Positions 35,188-47,000 are shown, counted from the stretch's first letter. The stretch is DNA of 64,000 nt from Archegozetes longisetosus (GCA_018873245.2 JAEMBT020000003.1:164001-228000); one strand, 5' to 3'. The notes: generated by a model not told the origin, from the letters alone. Made by a program: numbers and translations.

Positions 35188-37327
35188 TATGTTACGCCGT
35201 TCAGGTTCGAGCTCATAAACCTAAACGCATAACTGGGGACTAAAATTAACTATTTATCCAGAATTCTGAAACAAATATTCTATTAAAATATTAGTAATGT
35301 TATACTTTGTTTGATTGCAATTTTTTATTTTCTTAAAAATTATAAGTAATCAAAATAATATTTAATAACAAATAGATAAAGAAATATAACATAGGATTTA
35401 GACGTGATTTCGTTATTTGATTGATACATAAAAATGTTATAAACATATTTGAAGGTTTTCACATATTAAAAGATTTTTACTTCTTTCTAACACTTTTCCA
35501 CATTCACTTAGAGGCATAATGAGGTCCTCTTCTCGAGGCCTCCGCCCAAAGACTGACTCTCTTTACAAGTTTTTTGACATATCTTAAATAAACAAAATAG
35601 ATCTGAATTGTTATTCTTTTAAAATATGAGCCGCATTTCATAGCAAACGTTAATACAATGATAACCTTGAAAGCGTTAGTAAAGCATTACATAAAATATA
35701 AAGCATTTTAAAGATAACTGTTTGACAAAGTATTTTAAAAGAATGAAAAACTGGTTTAAAATCAGAAAATTTATATCTGCATAACACATATTTCAAGATT
35801 TAGATAAATCAGGACATTATTCAAGGAAAGATTCAGCTTATCGGCGATACTTGCCATCAAACTTAAGTGTTACTAAAATGCATAAAATTTTTTTACAAGA
35901 AAATCCGTCTTATGAAGTCAAATATAACTTTTATTATAAGGTGTTCGTTAGTGACTTCAATTTAGGCTTCGGATCTCCCAGAAAAGACATTTGTTCTTAT
36001 TGTTATAAACAAAAATGCTTAATACGTATCGAAGAAGATCCACAGAAGAAAAAGCCACTGGTCTGTGAATTGATTGTTCATAAATTGCGAGCTAAGAGAT
36101 TTTATCAACTATTAAACGAAACAAATGAAAATGCTGTTACAATTTGCTTTGATTTAATGCAGAATCAAGAATTACCAAAAAGTCCTATCACAGAAGCATG
36201 TTATTCTCGTCAACTTTGGCAATATTTTTTAGGTATTATTATCCATCAGGGTATAAATTCAAAACAATCTCATGAAGAGGTCTACTTTTATACTTGGGGT
36301 GAACATCAAGAAGTAAAAGGCTCTAACGTTATTGGTAGTGCACTTTATGACTTTCTTAAGAACTATGTTCAGAACAATAGCATTAAGTCTATTCGACTTG
36401 CATCTGACTCATGTGGCGGACAAAACAAAAATTACGCAATCCTTTCTATGGTTAATACTTTTGCCTGTGAGCATAATTTAATTGTTGAATGGATATTTCC
36501 AATGCGAGGTCATTCGTACATGCCACCAGACAGAGCATTTGGAAGAGTGGAGAAGATCTTAAGCAAAGAAGAAACTATACTTCAGCCAAAAGAATATTTT
36601 GAAATATTTAGCAGTCGGTCAATTGAGAGAAATAGGAGTTCATTGGAAAGTTTTTGATTGGAAAAATTGGGCATCAGGTATTTTGAAAGCAAAACAAACA
36701 TTTAAAATATCAGAAGCCAAGAAAATTCTAATTCAACCAAATAAAACGCTCAAAATAATAATGAATACTTATTCTGGTCTTCATACTAGTCATGGAATTC
36801 TTAAAAGTGGGCAAAGATTTTTACCTCCAAAAATGGTTGAACTTTCTTTAAGAAGTCATGTTAAAAAAGTCAAAATTTGTGATATTAAAAAATTAATTGA
36901 AAATATTAGTATAAATGAAAATCATGAGGCATTTGATTTTTACAAAAATGTTGAAGAAATATCTGCATTTGGAGCAATTGAAAGCGAAATGAGGAACAAT
37001 ACTCAATTAAAATAGTTATTTCAGATGTTTTTATTTCCAAAACAGGTTAAATCCGTTCTTTTGTGCCAAAAAGTGTTAAGTCCAAAATTGTATTATTGAA
37101 ATAAATATGTTGTTATATATTTAGATTTAATTAAATGACTGCTTTCAGTCATTTTTTATATGTTATTTAATTATATCAAAGATTTGCAACTATCTAAATA
37201 ATAATAGTTGCTTAAAAAGTTTTTCTCTGTTTTCTCAAAAATACATTACAAGGAGTTATCACGGTTTGGAAATAAGCATTTCATATGGTAAATAAGTTGA
37301 ATATCAATTATTAGAGTTAATTAAGTA

Positions 37328-37427
37328 CAGTCTGACCCGGCTATTGGCTACTCGGTTATAGGCAAACCCGGTAATAAGCAACTTATGTTCTACGCACCGA
37401 ACAGTTGTCCATAACCGGGTCAGACTG
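37328..37427. mobile_element. 100 bp pogo/Tc1-like MITE with TA duplication
   Basis: Exactly 100 bp between TA dinucleotides (37326-37327 and 37428-37429). The ends are CAGTCTGACCCGG and its exact inverse, followed by partially matching GGTTAT segments. The CAGT..CCCGG ends and TA duplication fit pogo/Tigger-type mariner relatives. No coding sequence. Confidence 0.85.
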
Positions 37428-37429
37428 TA

Positions 37430-38874
37430 TTTGCAAAAATTGAAGATTCGCAGAATAAACAATTACAAAGTTAGATTAGAAGTCGATCTTAAAATGTCTA
37501 CATTAAATAAATGCATATTTTTCAACAACTGATCAGATTTTTTCATACGTTCGGCTTCTATTTGTACAGCAATAGCTTTGTTGAGGCTCAATATTTTTCA
37601 TACTATTATATTCGCGACTCACACACGAAAATTATATGAAATAGCAATTAATCATTTGGTGGTTTCAAGCATTTCTCACATAATTGATTCGAATTATTGC
37701 CGATACTTTGTCAGCAATGACAATTACTAAACAGTTGATGATAAACTAAAGTCGAATTACACATTCAAATATATATTAATAAGTAATTAAGACTCCATTC
37801 TATAAGCTAACAGAATATGCATTACTTAACCTGAAACTGAGTTATACAGACAAGACCTAGTTTCTTTAGTTTTGTGCCATCAAATTGTTTTCAGATCATT
37901 AGTTTCGTTTTAATTATTAAATATGAAACTATGTTCGAGTAAAATATGCATTTCAATTATTTTACTATATTCCTTCAAACATCGAATATTTTGAATGAGC
38001 GTCAAATATTAAGTAATTCAATAGAGAGAGAGAGAGTAATGTAAAAGTTATGTACAATAAATGATTAGTTGCACGATCAAATAATCATACACCAAACAAG
38101 TTTTCGGCAACATTCTAAAAATATATTGTTCGTTATTATTTTTTATAGACTTTACGATCAATTTTCACGCAATATTCATGACAAGAATGATATTTTATAC
38201 TTAGTTAATTATTGTTCACTCTTGATTATTCATTCGCGTCAATATCTTAAGCCCAGTATTGCAACACAACACAAATATTTAAATGATCTATTGAGTTAAA
38301 CCTAAGTCTAATCATTCATAAGTTTATAAATTTACATCAATATTATACACATTAAATATAATTTATGTACAGTAACCCAATCCAAGATCTAATTTCGAAC
38401 ACTAGTCAATTAAAATGAGTGCAATTAAATAATTTATTTTTATTTGATCATTCTTCTGGATAATTATAAGAAAAGCCAAGTCAGTAATCGGACAGTTTAT
38501 TAAAACGGTTATCAAATACCTTATGAACTCGGCCAACTCGAAGTGATGAGATCGATCAAAACTTTAGTTTACTTTTAATTTCGTTAAAAGCTATGACTCA
38601 CAGAAGAGTAAACTAATTATTAGTCAAATAAGTTTATGACAGCACTTTAAATACGGTTGATTGATTGGTTCTTTTGAAAAAGTAATTTGAAGAAGTTTTG
38701 CAATTGCTTTCTCACGTCAAAGCTTGATATATATGATTTGGTATATATCATTTTTTAGAGCTCATTAACTAAGTTTCAATTTCTCAATAGAGTATAAAAT
38801 ATGAATAATTTTTAATTACAAAATCAATAAAACAATAATGATCTTCTAGTTGGTTGGTCATAATTTAGACAGAG
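37430..38874. other. Intergenic upstream of the receptor gene
   Basis: AT-rich, no gene. A short (GA)n run lies near 38023-38036. The open frame at 38069-38299 has no ATG support or motif. Confidence 0.5.
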
Positions 38875-38882
38875 TATAAATA
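38875..38882 (+). promoter_or_regulatory. Probable TATA box
   Basis: TATAAATA lies 50 bp upstream of the ATG of the receptor-like gene, leaving room for a very short 5' UTR. Its position suits a core promoter; this is inference from sequence only. Confidence 0.45.
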
Positions 38883-38931
38883 GTTTGAACAATCTAAGAG
38901 TTTTGCATTTCGTTTGAATTGTTTAGCAGAA

Positions 38932-40396
38932 ATGTTTCGCAGGGCTGCGTCCACGGTTTTGGGAATCAATCAATTTTCAGCCAACTTGAAAGCAATAGCA
39001 AGACAAAAATACCAAAATTTGTTCTCAATATCAATTGATGAATACCTTCGACCGAATGGTCTTTTGTGGCATAGCCTCGAGTCTTATATTGATAAAGAAG
39101 AGGAATCTTTGAGAAAGAAGTCACAATTATATAAGAAGTTTCAACTTTTAGTCGTATTTTTTCACTTTTTAAGTGTGATTCGATGGCTTTCATTATATCT
39201 TGCAAACGATCCATACACTCAAGAAACAATGTTAGATATAGGCCCTAACATGAAGTCTCCGCGAATTTTCGCTATTGTTCTCTTCTCTATTTGGTCCTCG
39301 TTTTGTCTTTGGATTTCTATTCTTTGGTATTATTATCAAGAAAAAGGAAAATTAGCTTTTATGGAGCCTTTCGTTGCCATCAAGTTTCCAGAATCTAACC
39401 CAAACACTAAACTGTCGACTAATTTGATTGAAAAACTTGATAAACGTTTTCGTATTGGAATAATGATCGCTCGCATTTCAATTCAGGTTTTAATTTTTGC
39501 ATTGGTTTTAGCCTTTTCAAAATAATCAATGTTAAGTCAAATTAACCGAATATATTGTTGCAAACTACGCTTACATTCTAATTAGGTTGGGGTTATGTTT
39601 TATGTTTAGTTCACTTAAATTCACTCTCAATCAATATAGTGAGCGTGATCTTCACAACAATACTGCGTTAAACTTAACTTTTCACAATTCACTTTTTTCA
39701 TCAAATGCATTGAAAATGAATTAATTTTGATGTGAATTGATACAGGGCTCTAATGGGGTTGCAATAATTCTATGGCAAGTTCTACCACTTATTTCGAATG
39801 GACGGCTTTTCATTAATTGGATTCAAACAATAAATATAATACACTCACTGCTTTGGTCGCAACTCGCGGCCAGTGCTTTGTATTATACGTTCTTTGTGTT
39901 TCACATAACATGTTACATGTTTTCCTTACAATTCGACGAGTTGGATGATAACATGAAAGAACTGATGGGAAGTCGAAGATCTAATCATTACATTCGGCTT
40001 AAAATGAATGCAACTCTGAATTCTTATTCCGAAATCGCTTCAAAGATCAAGAGATGTAACGAATTTTGGAAGATATTCTTGTTCGGAGCATATTTTGTAT
40101 ACATAGCTTTGGTCACAATGTTGTTATATGTTGTGGTTTATGCGCCAGGAAATGAATTCGGAAAAGTGGCCATGACTGCAAAAATGATTATTTCAATTAC
40201 TTGTTTAGCGTTTCTAGCATTTTCTGGAGATATAGTTTCGCGAAAAGCTCACAAGTCTTACTCAAAGCTCTGTTCGATTTCAGTGAACAACAGATTTTCT
40301 TATGAATTACGGCTTAAGGTATCTGATAAGTTAGACCAAATGCTTTCAACGTTCAAATCAATCTGGTTCAAAATTAAAAGTGTTTGTGATATTTAG
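38932..40396 (+). CDS. Gustatory-receptor-like seven-helix membrane protein
   Basis: Two exons, 38932-39486 and 39746-40396, join at phase 0 (ATTCAG|GTTTTA and GATACAG|GGCTC) to 401 residues, the usual length of arthropod gustatory receptors. Hydrophobic segments include FQLLVVFFHFLSVIRWLSLY, IFAIVLFSIWSSFCLWISIL, IGIMIARISIQ/GSNGVAIILWQVLPLI, ASALYYTFFVFHITCYMFSL, IFLFGAYFVYIALVTMLLYV and ITCLAFLAFSGDIV. They are separated by long amphipathic, charged loops as in Gr/Or-type receptors. The canonical insect Gr ending TYhhhhhQF is absent, so this is either a divergent chelicerate Gr or a related orphan 7TM family. Such receptors would act as ligand-gated channels in chemosensory membranes. Single copy in the window. 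Confidence 0.6.
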
Positions 40397-40966
40397 TTGA
40401 GCTCAGCCATAGAGGTGGTGGGCGCTGGAAGGTGTATTCCAGGCAGCAACAAAAGAGCACCAACTGCTGGAACGATTGGGTTTTCATGTTATAATATGTT
40501 CATAATAAAGGACGATAATTATGTTGAGGTATTGAATTATTTAAAAATAAGTTCTTTAATTAATTAGTACTTATTTCTACAAATTTAGATATTAATTTCA
40601 ATAGCAACGTATTTTATGCTATTTATTGAGATTTACTCTTATAGCGATCGTTTTAATAATTAGTAGATCTCGATTTCAACAAAAACGACTCTTCAAGTTT
40701 TATCATAGGCACATCCGTAGCCAGCGGGGGCTATAGCCCTCTTAGAAGGTTTTCAAAACTCAACTGTGGGTCTGTATTGTAAAAAATCTTGCAGAAAGCT
40801 TTGAATTTCGAAGACTAAGTGACTTACGAGAAATAGCGAAAAACCCAATGTTCATAGAGTCTACTTCACTTGACCGAAAATTGAGATTCTAAGTTCAGGT
40901 AAATACATAGTTCGATAGATACCGCCCAGACCTAACCTCCACGAAACTAATCTAACCTAACCATAA
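40397..40966. other. 3' flank of receptor gene, repeat-like
   Basis: Downstream of the stop is a GC-richer 110 bp block (40397-40490) with a small palindrome CTGGAA..TTCCAG. A second block (40700-40760) reads GTAGCCAGCGGGGGCTATAG and resembles transposon tails. No gene. Confidence 0.35.
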
Positions 40967-41305
40967 GGCATCGTCCATTAGTAGCGTTACGCTAAAGGGG
41001 GTAGGGGGCATCAAGAGCTAAATGTAACAAATTGTGACATGATGGGGTAGGGATTGAAGGCACGTGAACGTTACATTCTTTTACTTAGTTTCCTTGCATA
41101 AAAATCACAAATAATTATTAAGTTAAATTAATCGATTACTCTCACTAATAGTGATGTTCTTATAATAAAAATAGATCAAGTTTCGCATTATTATCGTGTT
41201 ATGTGCGAAATACTCATAAACTAAAGGTTTGAAAATAATGTAACGTTGGATAGGGGGTCTGAACGAAAAGGTCATTTTGGCGTAACGTTATTAATGGACG
41301 ATGCC
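40967..41305. mobile_element. 339 bp MITE, superfamily unassigned
   Basis: Inverted ends GGCATCGTCCATTARTARCG followed by TTACGCYAAA at both sides, with G-rich subterminal DNA (GGGGGTAGGGGGCA on the left). No clear target duplication was found. No coding sequence. Related-looking termini with GTCCATTAATNACGT are widespread in arthropod MITEs by recollection only. Confidence 0.75.
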
Positions 41306-41649
41306 CAACCTAATCAAAACTATCTACTTTAAGTGAGAATAAGTTAGGGCGCTTCGCGACAACCCGTAATCATCCTAAACTGGATTAGGTTTTAATTAAG
41401 TCAAGGTTAGGTTGAATTGTAACGGTAACGTGGTATTTAACTACTATAGGTGGTATAAATTAGTGTATTGATGTCTAGCGAACTGTCGGTCTAGTGAACG
41501 AGATCCGAGATCATAGGTTGGGCTGCTTTTAAACACTGAACTGAACGTATCAATATCTAGATTATTTGATTAGAAATTCTTAAATACTATCCCTACCGTT
41601 AAGTTGAAATTAGAAGATGAAAGATCACCTGAGTTATCAACTACTCCCA

Positions 41650-41800
41650 GAATTTTTTCTCAGTTCCACAAAAAAGACACACTAATTAATTTTTGAAATA
41701 CTTTATAATGGATTCAACAAGAGAAAAAGTGAACTTCAAAAATGAATTTAGACACTCTCCTTATTGAATAGTTGGATGAGTATGATTCATTTCAATGTGG
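41650..41800 (+). repeat. Diverged dispersed repeat, copy 1
   Basis: Shares ACAAGAGAAAAAGTGA and flanking similarity (TTTTTGAA...; TTGRATA...ATTCATT) with 57535-57690 in the same orientation, roughly two-thirds identical by eye over 120 bp. An old multicopy element of unknown class. Confidence 0.55.
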
Positions 41801-42103
41801 TACGAGTAATATCAATTCTCAGTTAATAAACAAAATGATTGTCCAAAAGGAAGGTGCCGAATTGCTATTTTAAATGATGATTATTTCAAACTTAAAAAGT
41901 ACGATCTAGCCTATAGATAACACTAGAAAATTAATTGCGAGAGTAGTAAGCGAAAGTAAGGCCCTCATACTTGAATTGATCAAGGCAACTTTGAGAGGAA
42001 CCGTATGAATGTTAAAAATAATTCTGAAAATTCACATTTCGTGAATGGTGATAGACAGAAATGAAATTCTGTCACAATTTCCTAAAGTGATCCGAGGGTT
42101 GGG

Positions 42104-42735
42104 GAGTAAGTCGGCGCAACCCATGAAAATCGAGGAGCAGTCAAATCGATAGCACTGTCGAGATAAATCGAAATCAGAATTTTGAGCCACACCTACCTGC
42201 TCACGAGACGAGTTTAGATGCTAATTTAGATTTAAATAAAACTGAATGGGCAGAGAAATGTAAGTTATGCTAGTAATATAGTTGATAAAGTTTTTAAGCA
42301 CCGCCCACTCGATTTTGACTTAAACACGAATTGGCTGTATTTTATGAACAGGACCTGGTGGCTCCTATGTATATATTCCGATTGTTCTCGTTCAATGTAA
42401 TCGATCAGACTTACCTGATGATTTTGATGAATACATTGCCCATTCATCAATATGTATAACGCAAATTTTACTTGAAGTGTACGTATCCCATCACATCAAT
42501 TGTTGAGTATAGTTTAGAATTAAGGACATGTTTCGACTTGTCTCGTCAAGTAGTGCTGTCATGAAGTTTTTACGATGCTCCACTTGCTCACAATTGCAAC
42601 TAAACTTAATTGTATAGGAGTGGAAATATCTCTTGAACGGGTGGGCATCGCAAACATTTTTTCGAATTCAATTCGCCCAAACAAGTGCTATCGGTTTGAT
42701 CCTCCCTCGATTTTCGTGGGGTTGTATTGACTCGT
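42104..42735. repeat. Inverted-repeat (foldback) element
   Basis: The left arm near 42115-42165 (CAACCCATGAAAATCGAGGA..TCAAATCGATAGCACT) is matched in inverse near 42680-42735 (CAACCCCACGAAAATCGAGG..TCAAACCGATAGCACT). Weaker similarity extends inward (GCCACACCTACC / GCCCACCCG). About 500 bp lies between the arms. Likely a foldback or TIR element; ends and target duplication were not resolved. Confidence 0.55.
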
Positions 42736-43435
42736 TCTCCTTTAACCAGTTCGAGTTGTAAATTCTGGAGTTAACATAGCCCCTCCGTACAGTTTTATGC
42801 CTTACATTCTCTTATTCTAAATTAAACTCTTCCAAAATAATACTTTGAAAGTAATAAGGAATTCATTGAAATAATACAGTTCGTTAGAGTTACTCTAATG
42901 AACTCGATCTCATAAAAGGTAGTAGTTTCTTACATAATGTTTAGAAACTGTATAGAGGAGCTAGGTTAACCCCAGAGTTATTAATAATTATTTATTAGAT
43001 AATCTAGCCTCTAGACGCAGTTCTAGCCTGTGTGAAACATATTTTTGGTCAGTTCTTCCGACAAAATCCATTACAGAGATACATTCAAATTAGAGCTGAA
43101 CATAAAAGATCTCAAGTCTTTAAGACCTCTGAGGGAAGACCTCATAAAAAAGTAATTACGAGTGATTCAAATGAAAATTTATTTAGTTATAAAAATACAA
43201 ATTTGAAAGTGTTCCAAATACTAATATCCTGAACCTGAACACTACACGCGTATGACGTAATAGTACTAACATTTAGATAAATTTTACGAATTTTGTAATT
43301 AATAAACACAACAGAAAATGATTTCGTGTACCAAATTATATCGACCTAATCATTATAGAAACTATTGATACGCAGTTTAATAATAATTGTTCAAATAAAT
43401 AAAATATATTTTCGACCAGGTCCATATTTTTAAAT

Positions 43436-43498
43436 AAGTGCTATTTTCTGTCCAGGTCTTTCAGAAAGAGCTTCAAGACCTGGGCCTGCTCAGCACTA
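43436..43498. mobile_element. 63 bp hAT-like mini-element, possible relative of the 58 bp family
   Basis: Ends AAGTGCT and AGCACTA are inverse at 6 of 7 positions. The core CCAGGTCTT..AAGACCTGG forms a hairpin. Flanking 8-mers TTTTAAAT and ATTCAAAT match at 6 of 8. Size, TAGTG-type ends and hairpin core resemble the 58 bp elements. Confidence 0.5.
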
Positions 43499-44020
43499 AT
43501 TCAAATGTTGTAGATACACACGACTCGTTCGATTTTTATAAAATGTTTAACACTTATCCCAATACATATGTGAGTCAATTAAGAAATATTCATTCTTTAG
43601 CTCAATTATAAAAAATGTTTGTTGTGTTGCTTAATGAGATGGCGAGTTTCATTTATCTGATTTTGTCACAAAATAGTAAACTTGCGCTAACCAATTATTT
43701 CAGTTTTCATTTGAATCACTCATTTTTGATTAGACACTGTTTATTGCCCGTCAGCGCTCACCAAATCATTAACGCTTAAAATATGATACAATACTACAGC
43801 TAATGTGTAGCTAATGAAAACCTTTTAGTTTGCCCTAACTTGTGGCGATATTTTCGTCAGTCTAATTGACAAACTTTGAGTATTTCATTATTTTTTTATT
43901 GAACTATTTTCATATTTATCGATACAGTTGGATTGAAATTTATTTTTTAAAATAGTTGTAAAATTTGATTTACTTATGAAAATTGAATTGTAATTACACT
44001 TCCAATTGTTGTACTTTGAA

Positions 44021-47000
44021 TTACGGAACGCGTTTGTAAACGCGCACTGACGTCACATCGTTCGTAGTAGATGTCTAGAAATGAGTAAAAATAAAGATTT
44101 AATCTAATTTTGCCCACGTTTGCTAAAGTTATTTGCGATTCAAGTTCAAAGTAAGTCGACAGAAATCGGTATCTCAAATACTTAGTTGGGGTCCAGCAAA
44201 TATTTCAAACATTTATAAATGTCATATTGAACAAAGTTAACACTGAAAATAATAGATCATTGTATTGTCCACTAAGCTTGATTTTTTATAAGATTACAAA
44301 TTACTTATGACTGCGCTGTGAAACAAAAGTTTGAATAAAACTAAATGTCAAATTTGGGAGACAATCGTACGCCGCACTATTAGCAAATATGAAAAATTAG
44401 TTTTGCGTTATTTTTCTTAGAATATAAGTTGATGTAAATATACAACTTATACTTTCAGTTATAAACAGTATTGAAAGCATAGATTATTTATGAAAATTTA
44501 GCAAACTTCAGATAACGGTTTGATTTGAGTAACTTTTTTGCGTCTTATCTCTACTAATAGTTAACGTTTCGAGCAATAGAGGACTATATTTTCTATCTAA
44601 TGTTATCGAGTGTAAAACATATCGTGTTTATTGCGAAATAAAGGTATTATTTAACATAAGTTAATCAACTTATTGCCAACTTATTAAAAGTGTTCAAACT
44701 CAGCCTTAAGAGTTGTTCACTTTGATTTGTCTGAAAGGTTTTGCATTTGATTTATATATTGTTTGAAAAATATGGAAATGTGTTCAGTTAATGGGACGGA
44801 AAGTTACGTGCCATCAGTCAGTAACGAGCTAATGGTCAGAACAGTGCCTGTTATACAAACCAGTCAAACACAACAACACGTCGATCAACAAAAGATCTGC
44901 TTATGGATCAGTCAATTGTCCTCAATGGAAACACGAGAGAATGCTCTAATAGAGTTAAGCAAAAAGCGAGAGGTAGTTCCTGAATTGGCAACAATGCTCT
45001 GGAACTCATTTGGATCTATAGCTGCATTACTGCAAGAGATCGTAAGAGTCTACCCGACTATAAATCCTCCGACACTGACCGCACACCAATCAAATCGTGT
45101 TTGCAATGCTTTAGCCATACTCCAATGCGTAGCTTCACACCATCAAACCAGAACTGCTTTTCTTCAGGCAAACATACCGTTATTTTTGTATCCATTTCTT
45201 CACACGAACACTAATTCAAAAACTCGTCCGTTTGAATATTTACGGCTAACAAGTCTAGGGGTGATCGGAGCTCTGGTTAAAGCAGATGAGCAGCAGGTCA
45301 TCAACTTTCTGCTCAGCACTGAAATAATACCGCTTTGCCTGAGAATTATGGAAAACGGAACTGAATTGAGTAAGACTGTGGCCACTTTTATATTGCAAAA
45401 GATTCTATTGGACGAGACGGGCCTCACTTATATTTGTCAGACTTATGACCGTTTCTCTCACGTGGCTATGATTTTGGGTCGAATGGTATTGTCTTTGGCT
45501 AAAGAACAATTACCCCGACTGTTGAAACATGTAATTCGTTGTTACTTGCGCCTGAGTGAGAACTCCCGCGCCAGAGAAGCTCTGCGACAATGTCTTCCCG
45601 ACCAACTTAGAGATAATACTTTTGCAAATTGTCTCAAAGATGACAAATCGACTCGTAATTGGTTGAATCAACTGATCAAAAATTTGGAACAAATATCACC
45701 TCGACAACAGTAGTATTGATTGAGTTAATGAAGAAAATCTAGCTTCAACAATTTACGTCAATAAAGCAGTTAAACGAGATTTTTTGTTAACTTTAAATTA
45801 TTTGTTGTTATGCTGTATCTCTTTTTAAATAATAGATTGTAATAAGTATTTTGCTTCAATTAATTCAAATATATTTGTTTAGTATTCCAATTTTTGTTTC
45901 AAAGATATGATTTTCTGTTTTATCAAACCGTTCGATAGCAGTGCAAATATTCTTTTGATTAAACGTTTAGCTCAAAACTATCAGTACTTCAGTTAAAATT
46001 GGTTTTTTACCTTACCTTAGCTTAATCTTAATGTGAGCGCGATCTACAACAATATAGGCTAACAATTGGCAATACTGTTAAGAAGGATTAGTGAGGCACA
46101 CTGGAACAAGACTGGGCGACACTGGAACGCTGGCATACAGTAAGACTTACAATTGGTGGCTAAAATGCGTCCACTCTATTTCGGAGCGCATATTTAATGG
46201 CTAAGTTAAAAACATAAGTTAAACAAATTACTCACGACTCTCAACTCATCGCCAACAAATTCTCTCACATATTTCACTTTTTTTTCTTGATCCATTTGCG
46301 TTTGAATCAATTTATTTCCTTCAGCCACAACAACAGACTAGTATTTCAATTAGAAATTATTTCGTTTAAATGTTAACCAAAAGCACAGTTTCAAATATTT
46401 ACCTTAACTTTCTTGCCATCGAGTCTTTCCTCTTCGAACTCTTCTCCTAATTTGAATTTTGAAACTGAATTTTTGACAGCAGTTTGTGTTTTAAATGTAA
46501 ACTCGTCTCCTTCTCTAGTTATTTCGACAACTGGTGATGTATTATTTGCAAGTTTTCTTAGCATAAAATTGACTCCTGAAGTAAAATAGAGTTCAAATTG
46601 TGTTATTCCACAAAAGAATCATTTTTCAATGCATTTAAAACAAGAGAGTGTGCGGTTTGTCTATTAGACCGAATGGCTGTGGATCATGCTAACTCATCAC
46701 TTTTAAACATAAGCTAGAATCGTACGCATCATTTCATCAGGTACGATTAAGAACTTTCAAATTTCCTAAGGGTTTTACTGATCGTTGCTAAAGAGTCACT
46801 TTAAGCCTTAATTTAGTCAAATAAAAGTTTGTTAACTGACTATTAATATTTGAAAATCAAAATCTAAGCAAACTTTAGGTGTAATCTATGATTATTAACA
46901 AACATATTACTAATAAGCACAACTTTAGTCATGTTGCGATCATTTTCATGTCAGACTTATAGAAATTATGCTCTAGGACAAAATAGATCAACTGAAAGAA

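Larger units (their letters stand above)
33608..37015 (+). pseudogene. Transposase-like protein of the DUF7869 type, disrupted
   Basis: Part 1 (33608-34093) starts MSDSYESEVEFV, has a basic stretch GRKRKRKPENWKKNIKKRE, and resembles the N-terminal region of large arthropod transposon-derived proteins that I associate with DUF7869. It stops at PERRG. Part 2 (about 35793-36657) continues the family order with GHYSRKDSAYRRYLPSNLSV, ICSYCYKQKC, HKLRAKRFYQLL, CFDLMQNQELPKSP, SRQLWQYFLGI, ASDSCGGQNKNYAIL and MRGHSYMPPDRAFGRVEKIL. The Asp residues in CFDLMQ and ASDSCGGQNKN look like RNase H-fold catalytic positions. Part 3 (36599-37015) carries VHWKVFDWKNW in another frame, a one-base shift near 36605. 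The break between parts 1 and 2 is a 1.6 kb insertion (34143-35790) that includes a Tc1-like element. The family label is from memory. Confidence 0.65.
33239..37282 (+). mobile_element. 4 kb TIR transposon with RNase H-like transposase
   Basis: Inverted ends GAARTGYTTATTTCCAAACC occur at 33239 and, reversed, at 37282. Subterminal similarity follows (TGTGATAAACTC..ATGTATTTTTGG left, GTGATAACTCC..ATGTATTTTTGAG right). ATAT flanks both ends (33235-33238, 37283-37286); it is either a 4 bp target duplication or part of the TIR, since ATAT is palindromic. It encloses the broken transposase gene and a Tc1-like insertion. Confidence 0.75.
41306..43235. other. Repeat-rich accessory DNA without a gene
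   Basis: Contains several old repeats: a tRNA-like stretch (41455-41520), a diverged dispersed repeat (41650-41800) shared with 57535-57690, and an inverted repeat at 42104-42735. The open frame at 43032-43232 (KHIFGQFFRQNPLQRYIQIR..., no ATG) matches nothing I recognise. Higher GC and many CCTAACC-like words set it apart from neighbouring intergenic DNA. Confidence 0.4.

Noticed and set aside
40930..41420. CCTAACC/TTAGGTT words suggesting interstitial telomere repeat
   Set aside because: Only isolated one- or two-unit runs, not a tandem array; they occur around a MITE.
45200..45692. Minus-strand ORFs inside CNOT9
   Set aside because: Antisense shadows of a clearly conserved coding region.
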